NCBI GenBank assembly: GCA_029777935.1
Contig: JAKORH010000074.1
Coordinates: forward strand, 1 to 37,163
DNA length: 37,163 nt
Source of the DNA: Pseudomonadota bacterium
GTDB lineage: Bacteria > Pseudomonadota > Gammaproteobacteria > Burkholderiales > Burkholderiaceae
Reading direction: 5' to 3'
Made by a program: the position numbers and the translations under genes. Below, piece by piece: positions 7,545 to 16,297 of the stretch (positions within the stretch are counted from its first letter, which is position 1; every line of letters begins with the position of its first letter). The notes under the pieces were generated by a model that saw only the letters and a list, made by a program, of their open reading frames with translations, was not told where the DNA came from and ran no database searches.

Positions 7545-9422
7545 ATGCTCGAACGGAAGACACACTTCAACGTCGCATACCTGATCTTCGCGATCCTCGC
7601 GGTGCTGCTGCTGCAGAACCTGTGGACCGGTTACCGCACGATCGAGCCGCTGCCGTACAGCGACTTCATCGCACAGCTCGAGGCGGGCAACGTCGAGGCG
7701 ATCGCGGTCGGCGCCAACCAGATCCAGGGCACGCTGAAGAAGCCGCTGGCCGACGGGCGCAGGCAGTTCGTCACCACGCGTGTCGACCCGCGGCTGGCCA
7801 GCGACCTCGAGAAGTACCACGTCAAGTTCACCGGCGTGGTCGAGAACACGCTCTTCAAGGACCTGCTCGCCTGGGTCGTGCCGACGTTGATCTTCTTCGG
7901 CATCTGGTTCTTCTTCGTGCGCCGGATGCAGGAACGCGGCGGCATCGGACCCGGATTGCTGTCGATCGGCAAGAGCAAGGCCAAGGTGTACGTCGAGACC
8001 GACGTCAAGGTGACGTTCGGCGACGTGGCGGGTGTCGACGAAGCGAAGGACGAGCTGCGCGAAGTGGTCGGCTTCCTGAAGGACCCGCAGAAATACGGAC
8101 GGCTCGGCGCGCGCGTGCCGAAGGGCGTGCTGCTGGTCGGTTCGCCGGGCACTGGCAAGACGCTGCTGGCGCGCGCCGTGGCGGGCGAGGCGAGCGTGCC
8201 GTTCTTCTCGATCAACGGTTCCGAGTTCGTCGAGATGTTCGTCGGCGTCGGCGCCGCGCGCGTGCGCGACCTGTTCGAGGAAGGACGCAAGAAGGCACCG
8301 GCGATCATCTTCATCGACGAGATCGACGCGCTCGGCCGCGCGCGCGGCGCGTTCAGCCTCGGCGGCCATGACGAGAAGGAGCAGACGCTGAACCAGCTAC
8401 TGGCGGAGCTGGACGGATTCGATCCGCGCGTGGGGCTGGTGCTGATCGCGGCGACCAACCGGCCCGAGGTACTCGACCCGGCACTGCTGCGCGCCGGCCG
8501 CTTCGACCGCCAGGTGCTGGTCGACCGGCCCGACCGCGTCGGCCGCGTGCAGATCCTGCGGGTGCACGTGCGCAAGATCAGGGTCGAGCCGAAGCTCGAC
8601 CTCGACCAGATCGCCGCGCTGACGCCCGGGTTCTCCGGCGCCGATCTCGCCAATCTCGTGAACGAGGCGGCGTTGCAGGCGACCAGGCGCGGGCGCGATG
8701 TGGTCGATCAGGAGGATTTCACGCTGGCGATCGAGCGCATCGTCACCGGGCTGGAGAAGCGCAGCCGGCTGCTCAACTCGAAAGAGCGCGCGGTGGTGGC
8801 ACACCACGAAATGGGGCACGCGCTGGTCGCGCTCGCACTGCCCGCCACCGATCCGGTGCAGAAGGTATCGATCATCCCGCGCGGCATCGGCGCGCTCGGT
8901 TACACGCTGCAACGGCCGACCGAGGACCGCTACCTGATGGCGCGCAGCGAGCTGGAGAACCGCATGGCCGTGCTGCTCGGCGGCCGCGCGGCCGAGCAGC
9001 TCGTGTTCGACGAGCTGTCGACCGGCGCTGCCGACGACCTGGCCAAGGCGAGCGAGATCGCGCGCGCGCTGGTGGCGCGCTACGGCATGGATGCCACGCT
9101 CGGGCCGGTGGTGTACGAGACCGAGCGGCAGAAGTTCCTGCAGATCGACGCGCTGGTGCAGCCGCGCCACGAATACTCGGAGCAGACCGCGCGCGAGATC
9201 GATCTGGCCACCCGCGCGCTGGTCGAAGCGGCACTGGCCAAGGCGCTCGCCATCCTGACGCGCAAGCGCGCGCAGCTCGAGCGCGGCGCGCAGCTTCTGC
9301 TCGAGCGCGAGACGCTGACCGAGCAGGATCTGAAGGCGCTGGTCGCGCCGGCGCCGGCGGCGCGGCCCGAGGGTGCGACCGATGGTGCGACTGCCGAACG
9401 AGTCGCGGCGGAGGCGCACTGA
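7545..9422 (+). CDS. ftsH: FtsH-type membrane AAA+ zinc protease
   Basis: A 625-residue protein from ATG 7545 behind GGGAG; an in-frame ATG at 7506 would add 13 residues. Two membrane segments (about residues 9-26 and 110-130) frame a periplasmic domain. The AAA+ module has Walker A GSPGTGKT (199-206), Walker B IIFIDEID and the second region of homology [18 protein letters not shown]. The zinc site is HEMGH (421-425), with Met where housekeeping FtsH usually has Ala. The enzyme extracts and degrades membrane and regulatory proteins. Lack of the usual rlmE/folP neighbours and the stress-gene context suggest an accessory copy rather than the essential one. Confidence 0.92.
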   Translation: MLERKTHFNVAYLIFAILAVLLLQNLWTGYRTIEPLPYSDFIAQLEAGNVEAIAVGANQIQGTLKKPLADGRRQFVTTRVDPRLASDLEKYHVKFTGVVENTLFKDLLAWVVPTLIFFGIWFFFVRRMQERGGIGPGLLSIGKSKAKVYVETDVKVTFGDVAGVDEAKDELREVVGFLKDPQKYGRLGARVPKGVLLVGSPGTGKTLLARAVAGEASVPFFSINGSEFVEMFVGVGAARVRDLFEEGRKKAPAIIFIDEIDALGRARGAFSLGGHDEKEQTLNQLLAELDGFDPRVGLVLIAATNRPEVLDPALLRAGRFDRQVLVDRPDRVGRVQILRVHVRKIRVEPKLDLDQIAALTPGFSGADLANLVNEAALQATRRGRDVVDQEDFTLAIERIVTGLEKRSRLLNSKERAVVAHHEMGHALVALALPATDPVQKVSIIPRGIGALGYTLQRPTEDRYLMARSELENRMAVLLGGRAAEQLVFDELSTGAADDLAKASEIARALVARYGMDATLGPVVYETERQKFLQIDALVQPRHEYSEQTAREIDLATRALVEAALAKALAILTRKRAQLERGAQLLLERETLTEQDLKALVAPAPAARPEGATDGATAERVAAEAH

Positions 9423-9480
9423 TACTGCGGCCTTCAGATGCATCGTTGGCCGACCGCCGAACTTCGCCGCCGCGCTGGCG

Positions 9481-10260
9481 TTAGCTGCGAACTTCCTCGA
9501 GAAAGCGGGTGGCCGCCTGCTGCAGCAGCATCCAGTCGAAGCCGAAGACGAGCGCCCGGTAGCCACGGTCGAGCATCTGCTTCGCCTGCGCGGGCGTGCG
9601 CGCCACTCCGCCGAGGGGTACCTTGCTGCGCAGGATTCCGGCTTCCGCCTCGGCAACCGCCGCCATGAAATTCGGGTGCTCGAACTGACCCGGGATGCCG
9701 AGAGACATCGCGAGATCTCCCGGCCCGATGAAGGCGAGATCCACACCGGGTGCGGACATGATTTCGTCGATGTTCCGCACCGCTTCGGGGTGCTCGATCG
9801 TCACGATCGCGAGCACGCCGTCGTTGGCAGTGTCGATGTAGTCGCGCATCGTCTGACCCCAGCGCATTGGCGCGTAGAACGGGCCCCACAGGCGCTCGCC
9901 GGCAGGCGGATAGCGCGTCGCGCACACGGCGGACTCGGCTTGCGCGCGCGTGCAGATCATCGGAAAGACGATGCCCAGGGCGCCGAGGTCCAGCGCCGGC
10001 TTCGCCTGCCAGGGATGCGACCACGGCAGGCGGACCCAGGGCACCGTCTGCGTGCCGGCCGTCGCGACGATCATCGCGTGCGCCGAAGCCGCGTCGATCG
10101 GCCCGTGTTCCATGTCGATGATCAGCCAGTCGACGCCGGCGCCCGCGAGCGCCTGCACGGTCTGGATGCTGGGCACGGTCGCGATCAGGCCGAACGACGG
10201 CTGGCCTGCCGCCAGCGCTTGCTTCAACCGATCGAGGCTGCCGGTCGATATCTCGGCCAT
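9481..10260 (-). CDS. HpcH/HpaI family aldolase
   Basis: A 259-residue class II (metal-dependent) pyruvate aldolase of the HpcH/HpaI family. Visible landmarks are DMEHGPID (catalytic His and Asp region), WVRLPW (pyruvate-binding Arg), TIEHPEAV (metal-binding Glu) and FIGPGDLAMSLG (metal-binding Asp). The family cleaves 4-hydroxy-2-oxo acids to pyruvate plus an aldehyde; the exact substrate cannot be read. It faces ftsH tail to tail, with 58 bases between them, and lies behind the anti-sigma gene on the same strand (50-base gap). The start at 10260 removes a long non-conserved extension. Confidence 0.9.
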   Translation of the reverse strand: MAEISTGSLDRLKQALAAGQPSFGLIATVPSIQTVQALAGAGVDWLIIDMEHGPIDAASAHAMIVATAGTQTVPWVRLPWSHPWQAKPALDLGALGIVFPMICTRAQAESAVCATRYPPAGERLWGPFYAPMRWGQTMRDYIDTANDGVLAIVTIEHPEAVRNIDEIMSAPGVDLAFIGPGDLAMSLGIPGQFEHPNFMAAVAEAEAGILRSKVPLGGVARTPAQAKQMLDRGYRALVFGFDWMLLQQAATRFLEEVRS

Positions 10261-10310
10261 TGATCGCTTTCGTGTGCAGACGGATGCAAGGCTCGCGCGA
10301 TGTGCCGTCC

Positions 10311-11087
10311 TCACTTGCCTTCCCGCGACCCGAGCAGCTTCGCGAGATCGGTCAGCTCGGGCCGGTTCAGATCCGACACCAGCCAATAGCTCATGCCGTC
10401 GCGTGCGAAGTGCAGCAGGTTGTAGCCATTGCGCGCGGTGCCAGTCAGCGATTGCTCCGCGCGCGCGGGCTGCACCAGCACGTCGATCATGTGCAGCCGC
10501 CGCTTGTAGACGAGCACCGCCGCGCGCTCGCCGCCGATGACGTCGACGCGCGCGCCGGCGAGCTCGAAGCCGCTGCCCGAATAGTCATGCACCGGCGGCG
10601 AGAACCCGAGCCGCGCGGAAAGCCACGGCTTGACGGCGTGCTGGTCGGAGGATGCGACGTCGATCAGCCGCTCGCCGACCACCGCGCGCACATGGCTCGC
10701 GAATGCATCGCGCTCGAGCGGGTCGGGCGGCGTCGGGCGCAGGATTGCGAAGGTCAGCAGCGCCGCGAGTGCCGCCGACGCGGTGCTAAAGCCGGCCACG
10801 CGAACCCACTCGGTGCGCAGCCACTCGAAGCGCCTGCGCCCGGGCAGTCGCGCGAGCTCGGCCTGCGGCGCGCGCGCGATCGCCGCGACGCGGTCGCGCA
10901 GCGCGGCCGGCGCCGCGTGGTACTCGGCGCCGCCGCGGATCGTGGCCGACAGCGCGCGCAGCACGTCGAGCTTCGCGCGCGCGGCTGCATCGTCGGCGAG
11001 ATGGCGCTCGAGCTCGACGCAGGTCGCCGCGTCGAGCTCGCCGTCGACATACGGCTGCAGCATCTTCAGCGCTTCATCCTTCCTCAT
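10311..11087 (-). CDS. Anti-sigma factor (membrane)
   Basis: A 258-residue protein overlapping the upstream sigma gene by four bases (ATGA), the classic sigma/anti-sigma arrangement. The N-terminus (LQPYVDGELDAATCVELERHLADD) follows the anti-sigma helical pattern, but the full HxxxCxxC zinc motif is missing; only one Cys is visible there. A single membrane segment lies at about residues 95-115, followed by a ~140-residue periplasmic part (VHDYSGSGFELAGARVDVIGG...). It probably holds the partner sigma at the membrane until a periplasmic signal. The lost zinc motif argues against direct thiol redox sensing. Confidence 0.85.
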   Translation of the reverse strand: MRKDEALKMLQPYVDGELDAATCVELERHLADDAAARAKLDVLRALSATIRGGAEYHAAPAALRDRVAAIARAPQAELARLPGRRRFEWLRTEWVRVAGFSTASAALAALLTFAILRPTPPDPLERDAFASHVRAVVGERLIDVASSDQHAVKPWLSARLGFSPPVHDYSGSGFELAGARVDVIGGERAAVLVYKRRLHMIDVLVQPARAEQSLTGTARNGYNLLHFARDGMSYWLVSDLNRPELTDLAKLLGSREGK

Positions 11088-11650
11088 CGTCTGACTGCTC
11101 CCGATTCGGCGTGCGCCGACAGCAGCTGGAAAGATTGTGCGAGCAGCCGCCGTGCACGCGCCAGGCGCGACATCACGGTCCCGATCGGCGCGCCGGTCAC
11201 GCGCGCGATGTCGCGATAGCTCAAGTCCTCCAGCTCGCGCAGCAGCAGCGTCTCCCGAAAGGCCGCCGGCAGCGCGGCGATCGCGTCGTTGACCACCTTG
11301 CGGTCGAGCTTCTGCAGCGCCAGCGCCTCTGGGTCGGGCTCGCTTTCGTCGGCCAGCAGATCGTCGCGCTCGCGCTCGTCGAGCGACGCGCCGATCTCGG
11401 CCGAGCGGTTGGCGCGCAGCCACGAATACGCGGCATTGCGCACGATCGCGAGCAGCCACGGGCGCGCGTCCGCACCGCGCAGGTCGCCGATCGACCGGTA
11501 TGCGCGCAGGCAGGCGTCCTGCACCACGTCGCGCGCGTCGTGCTCGTTGCCGGTCAGCCAGCGCGCGAGGTTATAGGCCGCGCTCAAATGCGGCAGCACC
11601 GCGCTTTCGAATCGTCCGCTGCGTTCGTCCATGGTGTTCGTCCATGGCAT
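11084..11650 (-). CDS. ECF sigma factor, canonical type
   Basis: A 188-residue (182 if started at 11632) sigma-70 ECF factor. Region 2 reads YNLARWLTGNEHDARDVVQDACLRAYRS, with the normal acidic DARDVVQD core-contact motif. Region 4 reads LLLRELEDLSYRDIARVTGAPIGTVMSRLARARRLL. Neither ATG has an ideally placed Shine-Dalgarno; AGGAGG lies about 15 bases before 11650. It is coupled to the anti-sigma gene and probably autoregulates from the gap to its right, where a GGGAATAA element occurs on this strand. Confidence 0.88.
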   Translation of the reverse strand: MPWTNTMDERSGRFESAVLPHLSAAYNLARWLTGNEHDARDVVQDACLRAYRSIGDLRGADARPWLLAIVRNAAYSWLRANRSAEIGASLDERERDDLLADESEPDPEALALQKLDRKVVNDAIAALPAAFRETLLLRELEDLSYRDIARVTGAPIGTVMSRLARARRLLAQSFQLLSAHAESGAVRR

Positions 11651-11870
11651 TCGTCCACGCTCGCTCCTCCTGACGCGCGACGGAACCGGCGCGGTCGCGA
11701 CCTGCGATTGCCCGTCATGTCGTCGTCATATGCGCCGCCAACGATATCGCGCGCGCGGCCGGACGAACTGGTCGTTGGTAACGGGACACGCACACAGGCG
11801 ATGGCGCCGGCAGCCGCGACAGCCCCGGCGGATTGATTGTGCGGCAGTTTGCGGGCATGGTCATCCTGCA

Positions 11871-11900
11871 TGACTCGATTGCGCGCCGCTTTATTCCCGG
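11871..11900 (-). promoter_or_regulatory. Candidate ECF promoter, leftward
   Basis: On the minus strand CCGGGAATAAAG is followed about 14 bases later by CGAGTCA. This resembles the GGGAAT-type -35 plus GTC-containing -10 of some ECF promoters. It would transcribe the sigma/anti-sigma operon with a leader of roughly 200 bases. Confidence 0.3.
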
Positions 11901-11976
11901 TCGAGACCCCTGGGTCGACCCGCATTTCGGAAGCAGCGCAGGCAACCTCGACCGGCCTGCCGCAACCGCGCTAAGG

Positions 11977-12010
11977 CCGGGAATAGCACCGCCCGGATTC
12001 AGGTCGGGAG
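11977..12010 (+). promoter_or_regulatory. Candidate ECF promoter, rightward
   Basis: CCGGGAATAGC at about 11977 carries the same GGGAATA core as the leftward element, followed by AGGTCGGG near 12001. The spacing to the ATG at 12045 would leave a leader of about 30 bases. It suggests that the two divergent sigma genes share one sigma specificity. Confidence 0.3.
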
Positions 12011-12044
12011 TGCAGGGCTGTCACCGCGGCCCGGAGGTGCACGT

Positions 12045-12662
12045 ATGTGGCAGACGATCGGCGCAACGGCAGCGCATTCGCCGGACACCGCCACGGATTC
12101 GAGAGCAGCGATGGGCGAGATCACCGAACTCCTGCATCGTCTGAATGCGGGCGATGCGCAGGCGCGCGACGAGCTGTTCGCGGCGCTGTATCGCGAGCTA
12201 CGGCGGCTCGCGCACGCGCGGCTTGTCCGCAACGAGACGATCACGCTGCTCGACACTACCTCGCTGGTGCACGAGGCGTACGTGAAGCTCAGCAACGCGG
12301 GTGAGCTCGCGTTCGCCGATCGCGGCCATTTCCTGGCCTACGCGGCCAAGGTCATGCGCTCGATCGTAGTGGACGAGGTCCGCAAGCGCCACACCGATCA
12401 GCGCGGCGGCGAAGCCGAGAAGATCGAGCTCGACACCGCGGTGGCCGACGCGGTGGCGCACGACGACGCGCAGATCCTGCGGGTGCACGAAGCGCTGAAC
12501 GACCTTTCCGCGCTCGACGAGCGGCTGGCGAGCGTGGTGGAGATGCGCTTCTTCGCCGGGCTGTCCGAGGCCGAGATCGCCGATGCGCTCGGAGTGACGG
12601 AGCGCACCGTGCGGCGCGACTGGGACAAGGCGCGCACCGTGCTGTTCTCGGCGTTGAGCTGA
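12045..12662 (+). CDS. ECF-like sigma factor of kinase-coupled type
   Basis: A 205-residue sigma factor (Sigma70_ECF/TIGR02999 type) starting at ATG 12045 behind GGAGG; ATG 12111 is a shorter option. Region 4 reads FFAGLSEAEIADALGVTERTVRRDWDKAR. In region 2.2 the usual acidic core-contact motif is replaced by LDTTSLVHEAY (D70-T71-T72-S73), so hydroxyl residues stand where ordinary ECF factors have Asp/Glu. In the known EcfP/PknT pair of Vibrio, such a factor becomes active when a threonine here is phosphorylated. The next gene, six bases on, is a Ser/Thr kinase, which supports the same logic. Confidence 0.88.
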   Translation: MWQTIGATAAHSPDTATDSRAAMGEITELLHRLNAGDAQARDELFAALYRELRRLAHARLVRNETITLLDTTSLVHEAYVKLSNAGELAFADRGHFLAYAAKVMRSIVVDEVRKRHTDQRGGEAEKIELDTAVADAVAHDDAQILRVHEALNDLSALDERLASVVEMRFFAGLSEAEIADALGVTERTVRRDWDKARTVLFSALS

Positions 12663-12667
12663 GCGGG

Positions 12668-15391
12668 ATGAAGATCGCCCCCGAGCACTGGCCCGCGGTG
12701 TCGGAACTGCTCGACGAGGCGCTCGATCTGCCGAGCGAGGAGGCCCGGCGCGAGTGGCTGCGCGGCCTGCCCCCGCATGCGCGCCCGTTTAGCGACACGC
12801 TGGAGCAACTGCTGCGAGATCACGCGCACGTGCAGACCGGCGACTTTCTCGCCAAGCCCGCGGCGGCCGCGCGGCTTGGGGCGCGACGGAACGAAGCCGT
12901 GGTCGAAGGCGCCGGCCGCATCATCGGCCCCTACCGCCTGCTGCACGAGCTCGGCCGCGGCGGCATGGGCAGCGTCTGGCTCGCCGAGCGCGTCGACGGC
13001 CTGCTCAAGCGCGCGGTCGCACTGAAGCTGCCGCATCCGGGACTCGCCGCACGCGGTCTTGCCGAGCGGCTGGCGCGCGAGCGCGACATCCTGGCCGCGC
13101 TCGCGCACCCGCACATCGCGCGCCTGTACGACGCCGGCGTCACCGCCGACGGCCAGCCGTACATCTCGCTCGAATACATCGAAGGCCGCACGATCGTCGA
13201 GGACTGCGACGCGCAGCGGCGCGACGTGCGCGCGCGCATCGAACTGTTCCTGCAGGTGCTCGACGCGGTCCAGTACGCGCACGCGCATCTGGTGATCCAC
13301 CGCGATCTGAAGCCGTCGAACGTGCTGGTCGATGCGCAGGGGCAGGTCAAGCTGCTCGACTTCGGCGTGGCCAAGCTGATGATCGACGGCCGGGGCGAAG
13401 TGACCGAGCTGACGCTCGACGCCGGCGCCGCGCTCACGCCCGACTACGCGTCGCCCGAGCAGATCCTGGGCAAGCCGCTGTCAACGGCGAGCGACGTGTA
13501 CTCGCTCGGAGTGCTGCTGTACCAGTTGTTGACCGGTGCGCGCCCGTACCGGCTGTTGCGTCAGGGGGGCGCGTCGCTCGCGCAGGCGATCGCGGGCGTG
13601 GACATTCCGCGTCCGAGCGCTGCGATCGCCGGCGACGAGCCGGCCGCCGCGGCGCGCGGCGCCACCGCGCGGCAACTGGCGCGCGCGTTGCGCGGCGATC
13701 TGGACACGATCGTGCTCAAGGCGCTGAAGGCGCAACCGGAGCAGCGCTACGAAAGCGTCGAAGCGCTGCGCGCGGATTTGCAGCGGCATCTGAAAGGCGA
13801 ACCGATCCGGGCGCGGCCGGAGTCGCGCCTGTACGTGCTGGGCAAGTTCGTCGCCCGCAACCGGCTTGCGGTTGCGGGCGCGGCAGCAAGCGTGCTTGCC
13901 GTCCTCATCGCGGCGGTGGGCTACGCAATCCAAGCGCAGGTCGCTGCGCGCGAGCGGGACTACGCGCAGGCCCAGGCCGATCGCAGCGATGCGACCGCAC
14001 GCTTCATGAACGACTTGCTGGTCGAAGCCGCGCAGTCGCAGCGCCCGATCAGTGTGAACGAGTTGCTAGCGCGCAGCGAAAAGCTGATCGCCGACAGCTA
14101 CCGCGACGATCCGAATCATCGGGCTGCGATTTTCGAGATGCTCGCCAACTACTACCGAATGGCCGGCGGCACGTCTAAGGCCGCGGACTTGATAGCGCGG
14201 GCGATTGCTGCCGCCCGGGGAGCAGCGGATCCCGCGCTACTCGACCAACTGCGCTGTACGCAAGCTTTCGTGAATTCATTGCTCGGCCGGGTCGACGAGG
14301 CCAAGTCCGAGCTGGAGTCGATCCTGGGCGGAACGATCCGCGATCCTCGCCACCGCGTCACCTGCACGCTCTACCGCAGCTCTATAGCGCAGAACAACGG
14401 CGATAAGGCGGCTGCGCTGAGGTACGCGCAGCAGGCGCAGCAGGCACTCCGCGCGGCCAAGCTGCACCTGCCCGAGGTCGAGGCCGAGGTTCTCGGCGCG
14501 CTGGGTACCGCGTACAAGGACAACGGCCGCTACGCCGACGCGGAGACGCACTTCGCCGAATCGCTGCAAAGGTACGCAGAGCTCGGGCGCGGCCGTGGTC
14601 ACAACGCGCAGTCGGTGCGCAACAACCTCGCCCTGTTGCGGCTCGAAGCTGGCATCCCGCGAGCCGCACTTTCGATGCTGGACGAGATCCTGTCGATCGG
14701 CCGGGAGGAACAGTCCACAGCACCGCCGCCGCTTTACATGCTGGTGAATCGGGCGGCCGTGTTGCAGCTTGTCGGTCGCTACGATGAAGCGGTGGTCGCA
14801 GCGAAGTCCGTGCTCGAGCTCGCCCGCGAACGCGGCAACGACGAGCTTGCCGTCGGCGCCCTGTTGACGCTCGAAGCAGTGGCCAAAGACTGCGGCGACC
14901 TGTCCGAAGCTGAGCGACTCTTTGCTCAGGCGCAGGCGATCACCGACGCTCGTCTTGCTCCGAGCTCGCGCAGTGCGATGCGAACCCGCTTGGCGCGCGG
15001 CCTCCTGGATCTCGCCTTGGGCAAGCCGCAGGCTGCCTATGCGAGCTTCGACGTCGCACTTCGGTCGCCGAGCACCTTGCCTGGAACGGTGGTTGCTCTG
15101 ATCGGGCGCGCCGATGCGCAGCGCGGCCTGGGCCGGTTCGATGCGGCGCTCGACGATGCGCGGCGCGCGGTGTCGATGGCCGAGATGCTGCGGAGCATGA
15201 ACAGCCATTCGGTCCTGATCGGCTGCGCCTGGCTCGCGGTCGGCCAGGTCTTGAACGCGCGGGGCGACAGTGATGGTGCCGCGCGGGCGCTCGAAACAGC
15301 GATCGAACACTTGTCGCAAACGGTCGAGCCCGCTCAGGTACAACTCGTCACGGCACGCCGGCTGTTGGAACGCCTGCACTCGCCTTCCTGA
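12668..15391 (+). CDS. Membrane Ser/Thr protein kinase with repeat-rich C-terminus
   Basis: A 907-residue protein. After an ~85-residue lead come the kinase landmarks: glycine loop GRGGMGSVW (97-104), catalytic K120 in VALKL, HRDLKPSN (211-218), DFG (231-233) and DYASPEQ in the activation segment. A membrane helix lies at about 397-420. The ~480 residues beyond it are helical, with TPR-like units such as ALGTAYKDNGRYADAETHFAESLQRY and repeated 'RYDEAV', 'RFDAAL' patterns, probably a periplasmic sensing or scaffold part. It starts only five bases after the sigma gene, so sigma and kinase are surely cotranscribed; the sigma is the likely substrate. Confidence 0.92.
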   Translation: MKIAPEHWPAVSELLDEALDLPSEEARREWLRGLPPHARPFSDTLEQLLRDHAHVQTGDFLAKPAAAARLGARRNEAVVEGAGRIIGPYRLLHELGRGGMGSVWLAERVDGLLKRAVALKLPHPGLAARGLAERLARERDILAALAHPHIARLYDAGVTADGQPYISLEYIEGRTIVEDCDAQRRDVRARIELFLQVLDAVQYAHAHLVIHRDLKPSNVLVDAQGQVKLLDFGVAKLMIDGRGEVTELTLDAGAALTPDYASPEQILGKPLSTASDVYSLGVLLYQLLTGARPYRLLRQGGASLAQAIAGVDIPRPSAAIAGDEPAAAARGATARQLARALRGDLDTIVLKALKAQPEQRYESVEALRADLQRHLKGEPIRARPESRLYVLGKFVARNRLAVAGAAASVLAVLIAAVGYAIQAQVAARERDYAQAQADRSDATARFMNDLLVEAAQSQRPISVNELLARSEKLIADSYRDDPNHRAAIFEMLANYYRMAGGTSKAADLIARAIAAARGAADPALLDQLRCTQAFVNSLLGRVDEAKSELESILGGTIRDPRHRVTCTLYRSSIAQNNGDKAAALRYAQQAQQALRAAKLHLPEVEAEVLGALGTAYKDNGRYADAETHFAESLQRYAELGRGRGHNAQSVRNNLALLRLEAGIPRAALSMLDEILSIGREEQSTAPPPLYMLVNRAAVLQLVGRYDEAVVAAKSVLELARERGNDELAVGALLTLEAVAKDCGDLSEAERLFAQAQAITDARLAPSSRSAMRTRLARGLLDLALGKPQAAYASFDVALRSPSTLPGTVVALIGRADAQRGLGRFDAALDDARRAVSMAEMLRSMNSHSVLIGCAWLAVGQVLNARGDSDGAARALETAIEHLSQTVEPAQVQLVTARRLLERLHSPS

Positions 15392-15600
15392 GCCGCGCGG
15401 CGACGCGTCTCGGCTCTCGCCGCGCGGCGCGCGGATTCACGCTTCGGCGCCTGTCGAATATTCACGCCGCCACGCGCCGCGTTGCATGTCCTGTGCGCCG
15501 GCGGCGCTCCGTTTCATCCGGTACAGCGGTTGACTGACGCTGGTGAACGCGCTCCGGCGCTTACTGCGCCGGGCGCACCAACCGAATGAAAGGAGTTGCC

Positions 15601-16110
15601 ATGAAACACGCCTTGAATCTCACCGCCACCGCGCTGGCGGCAATGCTCGCCGCGGCGAGCGCAAGCACGTACGCGCAGACCGCCGCGACGAAGACGCGCG
15701 CCGAAGTCCGCGCGGAGTTGACCGATGCGCTGCGCAGCGGCGACATCAGCACCGGCGAAGGCAGCAGGATGCTCAACGAGATGTATCCGGACCGCTTTCC
15801 GCAGCACGAAGCTGCGACCGGCAAGACGCGCGCGCAGGTGCAGGCCGAACTGGCCGATGCGCTGCGCAGCGGTGAGCTGATCGGGGGCGAATCCGGCCGC
15901 ACGCTGTACGAGAGCAACCCGGCCGCGTTTTCACCCCGGACGTTGGCCGCTGGCAAGACCCGCGAGCAAGTCAAGGCGGAGCTGGCCGAGGCGCTTCGCA
16001 CCGGTGACGCTCTTGCCGGCGAAGGAGGGCGGAAGCTGAACGAAATCTATCCCGCCTTGTATCCGCAGGCGCCGACGTACGCGGATCTTCGCGCACGCGC
16101 AGGCCGCTGA
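15601..16110 (+). CDS. DUF4148 secreted protein with three repeats
   Basis: A 169-residue protein behind AAAGGAG. Residues 1-25 are a Sec signal peptide ending at about TYAQ. The mature part is three similar ~45-residue units, each opening with TR-x-[EQ]-V-[RQK]-A-EL-[TA]-[DE]-AL-R-[ST]-G and closing with an N-E-x-[YN]-P type turn. This is the DUF4148 pattern common in Burkholderiales; family members usually carry one or two copies. Function unknown; the protein is probably periplasmic. The 209-base gap before it shows no FNR-type box. Confidence 0.85.
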   Translation: MKHALNLTATALAAMLAAASASTYAQTAATKTRAEVRAELTDALRSGDISTGEGSRMLNEMYPDRFPQHEAATGKTRAQVQAELADALRSGELIGGESGRTLYESNPAAFSPRTLAAGKTREQVKAELAEALRTGDALAGEGGRKLNEIYPALYPQAPTYADLRARAGR

Positions 16111-16297
16111 AGCCATCGGTCGCATGTGGCGGTGACGGCGGATCGGCGGCCGGTCCGCGGGCAGCGCTGTCATCCGCTTTCGCTCGGGTGCCGACGCTCG
16201 ACGCGAATGTCCGGTTTGCGTCAGCCGTCTCGTTTCATCGACTGAGGCAGGCGGTTCGACGCGCGACCGCCGTCTCGCGGATGAAAGGGAGGAAGCC

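Larger units (their letters stand above)
11651..12044. other. Divergent gap between two sigma-factor genes
   Basis: The gap is 394 bases with no convincing gene; the short ORFs crossing it lack start signals and look like shadows. It contains two oppositely oriented GGGAATA elements (listed separately) and an inverted repeat GGTCGA-N10-TCGACC at about 11899-11920 between them. Confidence 0.4.

Noticed and set aside
6436..7563. Longer start for the primase-polymerase (375 residues)
   Set aside because: The added 116 residues are basic and of low complexity, overlap the start of ftsH, and the domain begins right after ATG 7215, which has a Shine-Dalgarno.
8397..9746. 449-codon open frame antisense to ftsH
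   Set aside because: A shadow frame of ftsH without recognisable motif or start signal.
15510..16245. CGTTTCATC followed by GCGGTT upstream of both DUF4148 and the di-haem oxidoreductase as a shared promoter
   Set aside because: Spacing differs (7 versus 11 bases) and no third copy was found; two short matches can arise by chance.
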